DNA of 23,289 bases from a virus (IMGVR_UViG_3300046170_000189:1-23289); one strand, 5' to 3'. Shown: positions 1 to 5,306, numbered from the stretch's first letter. Numbers and translations are program-made. Notes: generated by a model from the sequence alone, not told the origin.

Positions 1-9
1 GTATTCCAT
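1..9 (-). CDS. 5' end of a leftward gene cut by the window edge
   Basis: A leftward ATG at 9-7 is preceded on the minus strand by a good ribosome binding site (AAGGAG, 8 bases before the ATG). Only three codons (M-E-Y) lie inside the window, so no function can be given. The site implies that the leftward transcription unit of the 66-residue gene at 52-252 continues out of the window. Confidence 0.4.
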
Positions 10-29
10 TTCCGTGTCTCCTTGTTGGT

Positions 30-45
30 GGGGGCCGTAGCCCCC
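30..45. other. perfect intercistronic hairpin
   Basis: GGGGGC-CGTA-GCCCCC forms a 6-bp perfect GC stem with a 4-base loop, between the stop of the leftward gene at 52 and the ribosome binding site of the next leftward gene. No U-tract follows on either strand, so it is not a convincing intrinsic terminator. It may stabilise an mRNA end or limit read-through. Confidence 0.5.
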
Positions 46-51
46 TGTTGA

Positions 52-252
52 TTAGAATTGAGCTACAAATTTGTCGTAACCGTGTTTCCCTGCAAAGAAC
101 ACTGGCATACGAACCTGAGAAAGTTTGTACTGGTTTGTAAGAACCATGTATGCTGCGCAAGCCTTTGCAAACTCTGGCGACATATCTGGCTTCTTAAAAA
201 TGATGTTTGCGGCGATGCGATCTGCTTTTTGTATTTTGTCGTTGCGTGTCAT
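52..252 (-). CDS. hypothetical 66-residue early protein
   Basis: I do not recognise this small leftward protein. It starts MTRNDKIQKADRIA and is mixed charged and hydrophobic with no membrane segment or metal motif. The ATG at 252 is chosen over an upstream in-frame ATG at 306 because AGAAAGG lies 7 bases before it on the minus strand, whereas the upstream extension (rich in Tyr, Cys and Met) looks non-coding and runs through the intergenic promoter region. It diverges from the RusA gene, so the DNA between 253 and 385 probably carries promoters for both. Function unknown. Confidence 0.6.
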   Translation of the reverse strand: MTRNDKIQKADRIAANIIFKKPDMSPEFAKACAAYMVLTNQYKLSQVRMPVFFAGKHGYDKFVAQF

Positions 253-283
253 TTGGTTTGCCTTTCTGTTTAACATACACATA

Positions 284-307
284 CAATAGTATCTTATGTG
301 ATACATT
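284..307. promoter_or_regulatory. dyad in divergent intergenic region (possible operator)
   Basis: GTATC-TTATGT-GATAC (289-304) is a 5-bp perfect inverted repeat. The flanks CAA (284-286) and TTG (306-308) extend the symmetry after one or two unpaired bases. It sits between the leftward gene starting at 252 and the rightward RusA gene, in AT-rich DNA where promoters for both should lie. Use as a repressor operator is inferred from position and symmetry only. Confidence 0.3.
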
Positions 308-385
308 GCAAGGGGGTATTTGCAAAAAAAGTTAAGTATAACTAAGGTCGCAAAATATAGAGGTTACTATTTTGACAGGCACAAG

Positions 386-823
386 ATGTACGAAATTGAG
401 TTGGAAGTATCAGGGCAACCGATTGGCAAGGGCAGGCCACGGTTTACCAAAGTAGGCCACACTTACACTCCACAGAAGACCAAAGAGTATGAGCGGCGTA
501 TTCATGCGGCTGCATGGGCAGAGATGGCAAAGCACAACATTGACCAGACACTGAGGCCAGTGGCGGTTGAAATCATTGCGTTTATGGACATCCCGCAATC
601 ATGGTCTAAGAAAAAGCGATTAGAGGCAGAGTATGGTGCGATAAGCCCTATGACTAAGCCAGACGTAGACAACATTGCTAAGATCGCTCTGGATGGCCTC
701 TCAGGCACTATCTTTGCTGATGACAAGCAGGTTACTAGCATGAAGGTCAAAAAGACGTACTGTCATCCTGACCGTGGGCCAGTGCTTTACATATCAGTGT
801 CTTGGACTGATGAGGGCGCATAG
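386..823 (+). CDS. rusA: RusA-family Holliday junction resolvase
   Basis: Homodimeric RusA-type endonucleases cut Holliday junctions symmetrically during phage recombination and DNA packaging. The sequence shows the N-terminal strand with GQPIGKGRPRF (residues 10-20) and the acidic core KPDVDNIAK (91-99; D93 and D95), followed by D103 and D112/D113, matching the family's catalytic aspartates and lysine. At 145 residues the length is normal. The ATG at 386 fits the family start. A TTG at 320 with AGGGGG just upstream would add 22 residues and cannot be excluded. The gene is rightward while the other recombination genes run leftward, and its last 37 bases overlap the end of the convergent nuclease gene at 787-1134. 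Confidence 0.9.
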   Translation: MYEIELEVSGQPIGKGRPRFTKVGHTYTPQKTKEYERRIHAAAWAEMAKHNIDQTLRPVAVEIIAFMDIPQSWSKKKRLEAEYGAISPMTKPDVDNIAKIALDGLSGTIFADDKQVTSMKVKKTYCHPDRGPVLYISVSWTDEGA

Positions 824-1134
824 GGCGCATAAGACCAATCGGGGCCGTATTTCTCACGCCATGCGCGTTTGTCTTTGTGGATGGCCTGCTTGCTATCGTC
901 AAAGTTTCCCTGATGATGCCCATCGCATAGAGGGATAGCCCAATCGTCGCCGCGCTTATATACGCCATAGCGGTCATGTATCGGGTGGTGCGCTGTTGTA
1001 GGTGATAGCTGTACCTCACCGTGGGCTTGGCATACTGCACAGGGCAGTTCCCGCACTTTGTCCAACATCTTCTTGCTACGCAGCGGTTTATCTTTTTTCA
1101 GGCCAAGAGGTGGGCGTTTAGCTAAGTTCGTCAT
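787..1134 (-). CDS. Ref/DUF968-like HNH-type nuclease
   Basis: A 115-residue protein with a zinc-binding and HNH-like layout: CAVC (C32, C35), HH (49-50), then IPLCDGHH (C70, H73, H74), followed by a basic C-terminal helix ending in a W-x-x-K-Y-G motif. This spacing resembles phage recombination nucleases of the Ref/DUF968/NinG type, which nick or cut DNA at recombination intermediates. The N-terminus is very basic. An AGGT-type ribosome binding site precedes the ATG at 1134, and the first 17 bases overlap the end of the HTH gene, showing translational coupling in the leftward operon. The exact subfamily is inferred from memory of motif patterns. Confidence 0.7.
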   Translation of the reverse strand: MTNLAKRPPLGLKKDKPLRSKKMLDKVRELPCAVCQAHGEVQLSPTTAHHPIHDRYGVYKRGDDWAIPLCDGHHQGNFDDSKQAIHKDKRAWREKYGPDWSYAPYAPSSVQDTDM

Positions 1135-1426
1135 ACTTACCTGCCAAAACTTCTGTCACGCGCCCTTGGTTTATGTTTAGCTTCTCTGCAACATCGCGGG
1201 TATGCATTTGGGGATTATGTTTGCACATTGATTTGATTTGGTCGCGCAAAGAAGCGGTCATGCGCTTAGATGTTCTCTTGCCCTTGATTGGTTTATGCCT
1301 GTCACGATACATGTGGCGCAGTGCAGCTTTGACAGACGCGCGTATGTGCATCAGGTCTGTTTCAAAACCTTCTAAGTCTTTCATAAGCTGTTCTAGTATT
1401 TTTCTGGCGTGTGGAATGTTACTCAT
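1118..1426 (-). CDS. small helix-turn-helix DNA-binding protein
   Basis: A 102-residue protein. Residues about 1-45 are predicted helical with coiled-coil character. A strongly basic stretch follows (RDRHKPIKGKRTSKRM), then a C-terminal helix-turn-helix: TRDVAEKLNINQGRVTEVLAGKYDEL. The ATG at 1426 is chosen because GAGG lies 8 bases upstream on the minus strand and it starts just after the stop of the nuclease gene at 1429. The upstream in-frame ATGs lie inside that gene. It could be an early regulator or a DNA-recruiting partner for the neighbouring nucleases. I cannot tell which. Confidence 0.65.
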   Translation of the reverse strand: MSNIPHARKILEQLMKDLEGFETDLMHIRASVKAALRHMYRDRHKPIKGKRTSKRMTASLRDQIKSMCKHNPQMHTRDVAEKLNINQGRVTEVLAGKYDELS

Positions 1427-1428
1427 TT

Positions 1429-1941
1429 TTAAAACCTCATTTCTTGATAAACTCTCCATAGGCTTTCTATTGGTTGCAGTCTTATTTGCTCCATTGTCAT
1501 GCAAGGGCCATGACCAAGGTCATCTTCTTTTGCTTCTATGTGGAATTGTTTTCTAGGTATGTATCCAACAAGAGACATGACATTATCTTTTTCAGTGGCT
1601 GTCACCAATATAGAGCAACTAGCTTTGAATGAGGCCAATGACTTAAATAACAATTTACCGTGTTCGTGAAATGTACTTTTAACATCTATACTTATATCCC
1701 CTAAAAACATATCGGCACCATCATCTACGCCCAATTGAAATACGTTGTAATTGCAGCTAAACACCTTTGCTACCGCAAGCTCTGCCTTGATGCCTAGGTA
1801 GTCAACATCACTGTCATTTCTTCCTTGGTCTTTCCTTTGATTTCCTACACCACTTGCTCTTGCTAATTGCCACCGCAGAGTAGATGCCTGCTTGCACTGC
1901 AACATTTCTTCTAAAGACAAACTAACTTTCAAGGGGGTCAT
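1429..1941 (-). CDS. putative PD-(D/E)XK nuclease-fold protein
   Basis: A 170-residue protein with the layout of a restriction-endonuclease-like core: E54 in the helix GIKAELAVAKVF, D77 in DDGADMF, then D86-V-K88 in ISIDVKST followed by a hydrophobic strand. D...D-x-K after an upstream Glu is the usual catalytic pattern of small phage PD-(D/E)XK proteins. AAGGA lies 7 bases before the ATG, and the first 20 bases overlap the end of the preceding gene. Context with SSB, an annealing protein and resolvases suggests DNA recombination or end processing. The family call rests on motif spacing alone. Confidence 0.5.
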   Translation of the reverse strand: MTPLKVSLSLEEMLQCKQASTLRWQLARASGVGNQRKDQGRNDSDVDYLGIKAELAVAKVFSCNYNVFQLGVDDGADMFLGDISIDVKSTFHEHGKLLFKSLASFKASCSILVTATEKDNVMSLVGYIPRKQFHIEAKEDDLGHGPCMTMEQIRLQPIESLWRVYQEMRF

Positions 1942-2314
1942 AACCTATTCCTTCTGCCAGCTTTGTCATTGCCAGTTCAAAGAACGTGTTAAACTCGCTT
2001 TGATCCATCTTATCAAAGCTGATGCTGTCAGGTATGTTTACCAGTTCACCGTTTAGCGCAGATAACTTGATGCGCACATACCCACACGCAATCTTTAGCT
2101 CATCGTGTAGGTGATGCTCTGTGGGCCATTTGGCTGTATCTCTAGCCACCCTGCGCAGCGTAGACCAATACAGGTTATGATGTGGGTTGGATCGCTTACC
2201 AGTGGGTGACAGATTAAATAATGCGCCTTGTGGGTAATCTTCCATCCGTTCTGCGTCATATTGAGAAACAGGCACTAAGCGCCCATTCCTCAGTTCCATT
2301 TGTAATTTTGTCAT
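1922..2314 (-). CDS. NinB/DUF1367-like recombination-associated protein
   Basis: A 130-residue protein with features I associate with phage NinB/Orf or DUF1367-type proteins: a strand-rich start (MTKLQMELRNGRLVPV), a KRSNPHHNLYWSTL segment resembling the usual 'RS-x-x-Q/H-N-x-x-W' signature, HLHDELK followed by a GYV strand, and a C-terminal DKMDQSEFNTFFELAM helix. NinB (Orf) of lambda helps load recombination proteins on SSB-coated DNA, which fits its place just downstream of SSB and the annealing protein. A GAGG site precedes the ATG at 2314. Assignment to one family rather than the other is uncertain. Confidence 0.55.
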   Translation of the reverse strand: MTKLQMELRNGRLVPVSQYDAERMEDYPQGALFNLSPTGKRSNPHHNLYWSTLRRVARDTAKWPTEHHLHDELKIACGYVRIKLSALNGELVNIPDSISFDKMDQSEFNTFFELAMTKLAEGIGYDPLES

Positions 2315-2333
2315 CTTTGCCTCTTGTGTTGAG

Positions 2334-2396
2334 TGGGGGATTTACAGAACCCTTCCCCCAAAGGGCGCTCCGACATGGGTGGCTTGTGAACACCCA
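2334..2396. other. two hairpins between ssb and the NinB-like gene
   Basis: The 94-base gap between 2315 and 2408 holds two stems: TGGGGGA (2334-2340) with TCCCCCA (2354-2360), and TGGGTG (2376-2381) with CACCCA (2391-2396). Neither is followed by a T-run in the direction of transcription, so they look like mRNA stabilising or attenuating structures inside the leftward operon rather than strong terminators. Confidence 0.4.
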
Positions 2397-2408
2397 CCTC
2401 GTCTGTTC

Positions 2409-2786
2409 CTACCAAGGGATTTCATCATCCAACTTGTTTTCTGTGAACGTCTGACCCTCTGCTGCGCGTTGTGGTTCATGCTCAGTATGCATTACCTGCT
2501 GACGCTGTTGACCACCGATCAGCTTAACGTCATTAGCGCGAATACTTAGGTATGTTTTGCCGTTGTACTCACGGGTCTTTAGCTCACCTGATACGCCTAC
2601 TTGTTTGCCTTTCGTAACGTACTGGGCAATTCCTGTTCGGTTATAGTCAACGTCAAAGAAGATCGTGCCTTTATTTGCTCCATAGCCATCATCAACTGCG
2701 ACTGAAAACTTGAGAAATCCCCCTCTCTCGTTCTCTTGAATTTGACTGTCTTTGGTGACACGCCCGATAATAGTGCATACTTTCAT
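2409..2786 (-). CDS. ssb: single-stranded DNA-binding protein
   Basis: A 125-residue OB-fold SSB. It begins MKVCTIIGRVTKDSQI, has FLKFSVAVDDG, a GKQVGVSGELKTREYNGKTY core strand pair with the typical 'v-x-V-x-G-x-L' pattern, then a Gln/Glu-rich flexible linker and an acidic tail ending DDEIPW. This is a variant of the DDDIPF tip by which SSB recruits partner proteins. It would coat single strands during phage replication and recombination. The ATG overlaps the stop of the upstream annealing protein by four bases (ATGA), so the two are co-translated, a pairing known from many phage annealing systems. Confidence 0.93.
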   Translation of the reverse strand: MKVCTIIGRVTKDSQIQENERGGFLKFSVAVDDGYGANKGTIFFDVDYNRTGIAQYVTKGKQVGVSGELKTREYNGKTYLSIRANDVKLIGGQQRQQVMHTEHEPQRAAEGQTFTENKLDDEIPW

Positions 2787-3397
2787 ACCATTAGCTCCGT
2801 TTTACGTTTATCATGTGCTTCTACAAGCTGTTCATATTGTGGCTCTGACAGGTCAGGGCTGTTGATTAGTTTCTTATAGCGGTTCTCATTGTCAGCAAAC
2901 CGCTTTGCATCGCAGTTCTCATAGAACGTCAATGCAGCATCTATACGCGCTGCAAGATCAAGTTCCATTGATGGCTTGGGTGCAGCGTCAGATGCTTTGA
3001 TCGCCTGCTCTTTACGCTTTACACCTTCCATCTCGTTAGCAGATGCATACTGACCACCATGCATACCCATAGATGCAAGTGCGCGTCCGATGGCTGATGT
3101 CTCGCATACCTCTACAGCAGATGTCTTTGTAATGTGTGATGATCCACGGATTTCTTCTGCCAAGCCTGATCCGACAACAAAACCGTCTTTGTCTTTAACT
3201 GTGGCTTTAACCACTACTGTCTGACCGTCATTGTGGATGATGTCTGTATCAATCCCGTACTCACCGCCAAACACAGTGCGGAACGCTTCTACACGCTTTG
3301 CTACCTCTGTGTACTGCTTACCACCGCGCTGCATGACCCCATGTGACTTGTTGAGGTCTGCAACGAAATCCATTGCTGTTTGAAACTTATTGGGCAT
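2783..3397 (-). CDS. single-strand annealing protein, ERF/Rad52-like
   Basis: A 204-residue protein. The central region has YTEVAKRVEAFRTVFG, a strand-turn pair (VVVKATVKDKDGFVVGSG), a short AEE segment, and ETSAIGRALASMG, the signature of phage single-strand annealing proteins of the ERF/Sak/Rad52-like groups. The last 60 residues are charged and helical and probably contact SSB. The ATG at 3397 is preferred over one at 3448 because AAGGAAG lies about 7 bases upstream and the longer start would lie within the upstream gene. Direct four-base coupling to ssb supports a recombinase role. Which superfamily it belongs to needs a profile search. Confidence 0.75.
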   Translation of the reverse strand: MPNKFQTAMDFVADLNKSHGVMQRGGKQYTEVAKRVEAFRTVFGGEYGIDTDIIHNDGQTVVVKATVKDKDGFVVGSGLAEEIRGSSHITKTSAVEVCETSAIGRALASMGMHGGQYASANEMEGVKRKEQAIKASDAAPKPSMELDLAARIDAALTFYENCDAKRFADNENRYKKLINSPDLSEPQYEQLVEAHDKRKTELMV

Positions 3398-3563
3398 TGA
3401 TCGCTTCCTTCTTTTTGTCATGCGCAATGTTAGCTGCGCGGATACCATTATCTATTGCGTCATAGACTTTACTCATAGTTATGCTGTCAATCTTATCACC
3501 AGCCGCAATCAGTGCAGCTATAATGTGGTTCTTAATATCTGCGGGTACAGGATGTTTATACAT
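3387..3563 (-). CDS. hypothetical 58-residue protein, first gene of the leftward operon
   Basis: A short leftward frame reading MYKHPVPADIKNHIIAALI at its start and ending KKKEAINAQ. It has codon-like composition, a good ribosome binding site (GAGG 7 bases before the ATG at 3563), and its end overlaps the start of the annealing-protein gene by 11 bases. The middle (KIDSITMSKVYDAIDNGIRAAN) looks like a short helical bundle. It is the promoter-proximal gene of the early leftward unit. Function unknown; small proteins in this place are often regulators or host-takeover proteins, but nothing here shows that. Confidence 0.6.
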   Translation of the reverse strand: MYKHPVPADIKNHIIAALIAAGDKIDSITMSKVYDAIDNGIRAANIAHDKKKEAINAQ

Positions 3564-3589
3564 TGTTTACCTCATTTACTGTTTGTCTC

Positions 3590-3621
3590 TTGCATATATA
3601 TCATGTGTAGCCTATATACAA
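3590..3621. promoter_or_regulatory. overlapping divergent promoters (candidate)
   Basis: Rightward: TTGCAT (3590-3595), a 17-base spacer and TATATA (3613-3618) ahead of the Cro-like gene. Leftward: TTGTAT (complement of 3616-3621), a 17-base spacer and TATATG (complement of 3593-3598) ahead of the 58-residue gene. Each -35 lies on the other's -10, so RNA polymerase could use only one at a time. Matches to the sigma-70 consensus are modest (3/6 and 4/6). Confidence 0.35.
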
Positions 3622-3648
3622 CCCCAAGAATGCAAAAAAGGAGAACGC

Positions 3649-3834
3649 ATGAATAGCAAGATGATGTATAACTTGGAGCATATCCAGCGGCTGATGAAGG
3701 ATCGTCAACCGTCTAAGGTATGTGAAGCAACAGGTTTATCGCGGCATACTTACTACCGTGTTCGGGATGGCGTGGGCAATGTCACCTACGATACGGTAAA
3801 AGTCTTGTCTGATTATTTTATGGATGTAGAATAG
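3649..3834 (+). CDS. Cro/XRE-like helix-turn-helix regulator
   Basis: A 61-residue protein, the size of a minimal Cro. Helix 1 is NLEHIQRLMKDR, and the helix-turn-helix is SKVCEATGLSRHTYYRVRDG (residues about 22-41), followed by a helix VTYDTVKVLSDYFM as in XRE-family repressors. AAGGAG 6 bases before the ATG at 3649 sets the start; upstream in-frame codons run through the promoter region. It is the first rightward gene, opposite the leftward operon and followed at once by a terminator. It probably binds the intervening 3564-3648 region and sets the direction of early transcription. No CI-like partner is visible. Confidence 0.8.
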   Translation: MNSKMMYNLEHIQRLMKDRQPSKVCEATGLSRHTYYRVRDGVGNVTYDTVKVLSDYFMDVE

Positions 3835-3836
3835 AA

Positions 3837-3870
3837 AAAGACCCGCGCCTAGCAGAAGCAACGGGTCTTT
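3837..3870. terminator. rho-independent terminator-like hairpin after the Cro-like gene
   Basis: AAAGACCCG (3837-3845) pairs perfectly with CGGGTCTTT (3862-3870), a 9-bp stem with a 16-base loop just after the stop codon at 3834. The TCTTT end provides a short U-tract rightward, and the A-run on the other side makes it usable leftward. It lies between the regulator and the replication gene, where an attenuator would limit replication-gene expression. Confidence 0.7.
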
Positions 3871-3900
3871 AACACAAAACAGTGAAAGGAGTACACTTTC

Positions 3901-4491
3901 GTGTCCCACTATATGACAGCATTAGCAATGAAGCAACAGGGTTTGAAGCCTGCAACCAAAATTGTGTTGTATTGGCTTGCAGATCATCACAATGGAGAAA
4001 CAGGCGAATGTTTCCCAAGCATAAATCGTTTGGCAGATGTCTGTGAGATGTCGCGCCGTTCTGTTGAGAACCATTTAGAAACATTGGAAACATTGGGTCT
4101 AATACAGCGAGTGAACCAATTTCGTGACCGTGGGGGCAAAACGTCAAATCGGTACGTTTTAGACCTTGTAGGAACATCTGAGAACAATAGTTTGGCGGAC
4201 ACCGATACGCAAAATCTGCGCATGGTATGCGAAAAATCTGCGCATGGGGATACGCAAAATCTGCGCATGAATAACCTTGTAATAAATAACCTTGGAAAAG
4301 AAACCAATAATACATCATCAAAAGATGATGAGGTGAATTATTACTTTGATCAATTATGGGAAATGTACCCCCGCAAGATAGGGAAAGGGCAGGCGAGAAA
4401 AGCATATGTATCAGCTTCTAAGAAGATAGACTTCTTTGATCTATTGCCTAAACTGGAAGCATACGTTTCAACACTAGATGGTAAAGACTAA
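3901..4491 (+). CDS. phage replication initiator, O-like, C-terminus out of frame
   Basis: A 196-residue reading frame starting at GTG 3901, with AAGGAG 9 bases upstream. Residues about 15-90 form a winged helix-turn-helix of the phage replication initiator type (LKPATKIVLYWLADHHN, then FPSINRLADVCEMSRRSVENH and LIQRVNQF). The middle is low-complexity and overlaps the iterons at 4205-4268. The C-terminal part has FDQLWEMYPRKIGKGQARKAY, found near the end of lambda-O-like and DnaA-loader-like phage proteins. The family's closing motif (PH-x-ATWLN-x-x-RW) is present, but one frame over after the stop, so the gene is frameshifted at about 4483-4486. It probably binds the origin and recruits host helicase. 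Confidence 0.8.
   Translation: MSHYMTALAMKQQGLKPATKIVLYWLADHHNGETGECFPSINRLADVCEMSRRSVENHLETLETLGLIQRVNQFRDRGGKTSNRYVLDLVGTSENNSLADTDTQNLRMVCEKSAHGDTQNLRMNNLVINNLGKETNNTSSKDDEVNYYFDQLWEMYPRKIGKGQARKAYVSASKKIDFFDLLPKLEAYVSTLDGKD
4205..4268. repeat. three 19-bp iterons inside the replication gene (candidate origin)
   Basis: ATACGCAAAATCTGCGCAT occurs exactly at 4205-4223 and 4250-4268. Between them, ATGCGAAAAATCTGCGCAT (4227-4245) differs at two positions. The starts are 22 and 23 bp apart, about two helical turns. Each unit is itself a dyad (ATRCGCA, 5-base spacer, TGCGCAT). The repeats encode low-complexity protein in two different frames, so conservation is at DNA level. Repeats of this kind inside the initiator gene are how the lambda origin is built. 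Confidence 0.75.
4271..4330. other. AT-rich segment with direct repeat and hairpin next to iterons
   Basis: Directly after the third iteron the DNA becomes strongly AT-rich. It has a direct repeat ATAACCTTG (4271-4279 and 4286-4294) and a perfect hairpin CATCATC-AAAA-GATGATG (4313-4330). An easily melted segment beside iterons is what an origin unwinding element looks like. Its use as such is inferred. Confidence 0.5.
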
Positions 4492-4552
4492 ACAATACAT
4501 GCCTCACCTAGCTACTTGGCTAAACGGTGAGCGCTGGGCAGATGAGGTATAA
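4484..4552 (+). pseudogene. displaced C-terminus of the replication protein
   Basis: In the +1 frame relative to the replication gene, the DNA reads KTKQYMPHLATWLNGERW and then ADEV before a TAA at 4550-4552. This closely follows the C-terminal signature of O-like phage replication proteins. It has no start codon or ribosome binding site of its own. Removing one A of the AAA at 4483-4485 joins it to the preceding frame. The next gene's ribosome binding site lies at its end, so the undamaged gene would run 3901-4552. Confidence 0.75.
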
Positions 4553-4556
4553 TGCT

Positions 4557-4718
4557 ATGAACTATGATATGAGAGTGCAGCTAATCCGTAATGAGCTAAT
4601 GAACATCCTTGGCACTTACGCTATTCCAAAGCACCTAGAAGATGAGAAACGTGCGCAGGCAGAGGTAGAGGGTATCTGTCGCTTGATTAACCAGAAGTTC
4701 CCTAACGACACGACATGA
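4557..4718 (+). CDS. hypothetical 53-residue protein
   Basis: An unrecognised small protein, MNYDMRVQLIRNELMNILG..., mostly helical and charged. The ATG at 4557 is favoured: GAGG lies 9 bases upstream, overlapping the true end of the replication gene. An ATG at 4542 or GTG at 4527 in the same frame would lie inside that gene. Its stop overlaps the start of the next gene (ATGA at 4715-4718), so it belongs to the replication operon. A helicase-loader or initiator-accessory role is possible from position only. Confidence 0.6.
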   Translation: MNYDMRVQLIRNELMNILGTYAIPKHLEDEKRAQAEVEGICRLINQKFPNDTT

Positions 4719-5095
4719 GGATCACATTCGCGGCACAATGGATCGCTGCAATGCTGAAACTAAAAGAAGCGCACAAGTCTCGCTCTTGGCCCACATCCGC
4801 AGAAATCAGCGCAGCAGTTTCTAAGTCTATGACATCTGCATCCACACGCTCAGTAAGCAGCGGCCCGTGGAAGCCTGACACCTTACAGCTAAATGCCAAA
4901 CGTATCATTGCAGGTGAACCAGTAGGTGAGATGTATATACGCGGTAAGCTGGCAGACAAGATGGTAGAGATGGGACTTATCTCAGACGCACATTTGCAGC
5001 CGTACTTAGAATACTTGTCAGCTAACAACATACCTGCTAGGGTTGACCCACCTACTCTCATAGGTTTGCCTCACTTAAACTGCCCCCTCGCGTGA
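4715..5095 (+). CDS. hypothetical 126-residue protein, last gene of the rightward early unit
   Basis: I do not recognise this protein. It begins with a short amphipathic segment (MRITFAAQWIAAMLKLKEA), has a Ser/Thr-rich centre and a C-terminal part GEMYIRGKLADKMVEMGLI with a helical look, ending in a Pro-rich tail. It starts within the ATGA overlap with the preceding gene and ends exactly where a strong terminator begins, so it is the last gene of the Cro-replication unit. No catalytic motif is visible. Confidence 0.6.
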   Translation: MRITFAAQWIAAMLKLKEAHKSRSWPTSAEISAAVSKSMTSASTRSVSSGPWKPDTLQLNAKRIIAGEPVGEMYIRGKLADKMVEMGLISDAHLQPYLEYLSANNIPARVDPPTLIGLPHLNCPLA

Positions 5096-5119
5096 TCGCT
5101 CCGCAGGGGGTGTTTTTTT
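5083..5119 (+). terminator. rho-independent terminator
   Basis: CCCCCT (5083-5088) pairs with AGGGGG (5105-5110). An inner GCG/CGC pairing with one bulged C extends the stem, and a run of seven T (5113-5119) follows. The left arm overlaps the last codons of the gene ending at 5095. It separates the early rightward unit from the packaging and structural genes. Confidence 0.88.
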
Positions 5120-5306
5120 GCTTAAAATTGTGTTACCTTCTCAGCAAGAGCCAACCTCTCTCCCTCCCTGTTGGTATCGTGTAGCTCCATACACTGGCTC
5201 TCCTCACTGGCCCTCTGAGCGCGGTCACGTTCAGGGGGTCTTTCATTTCTACACACAAATGCACTAATATACACAACATATAGACGCACCCACTATGGAC
5301 GGTACT
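5120..5306. other. structured leader before the terminase genes
   Basis: No gene is seen in this gap. Three nested elements are visible: AGAGCCA (5147-5153) with TGGCTCT (5195-5201); CCAAC (5151-5155) with GTTGG (5170-5174), which competes with the first for the same bases; and GTGTA (5179-5183) with TACAC (5190-5194), stacked against the long-range stem. A further stem, CCCTCTGA (5211-5218) with TCAGGGGG (5231-5238, one G-U pair), is followed by a T-rich tail. An AT-rich stretch (5239-5290) before the small terminase may hold the late promoter, but no clear -35/-10 pair stands out. A packaging site or RNA control element are the candidates. Confidence 0.45.

Noticed and set aside
320-385. 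TTG start extending RusA by 22 residues
   Set aside because: It has AGGGGG upstream, but the RusA fold begins at the MYEIELEV strand and the extension is atypical. Kept as an alternative only.
4205-4268. Short CRISPR-like repeat array
   Set aside because: Units are 19 bp with 3-4 bp between them, inside a coding gene and without cas genes. The pattern is that of origin iterons.
3869-4405. Leftward 178-residue frame opposite the replication gene
   Set aside because: Cys/Phe/His-rich with repeated 'CADFAY' peptides produced by the iterons read backwards; no start signal.
5147-5201. 7-bp terminal stem resembling a tRNA acceptor stem
   Set aside because: Only 55 bases long, with no T-arm (GTTC) or D-arm consensus on either strand. 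Treated as a leader structure instead.
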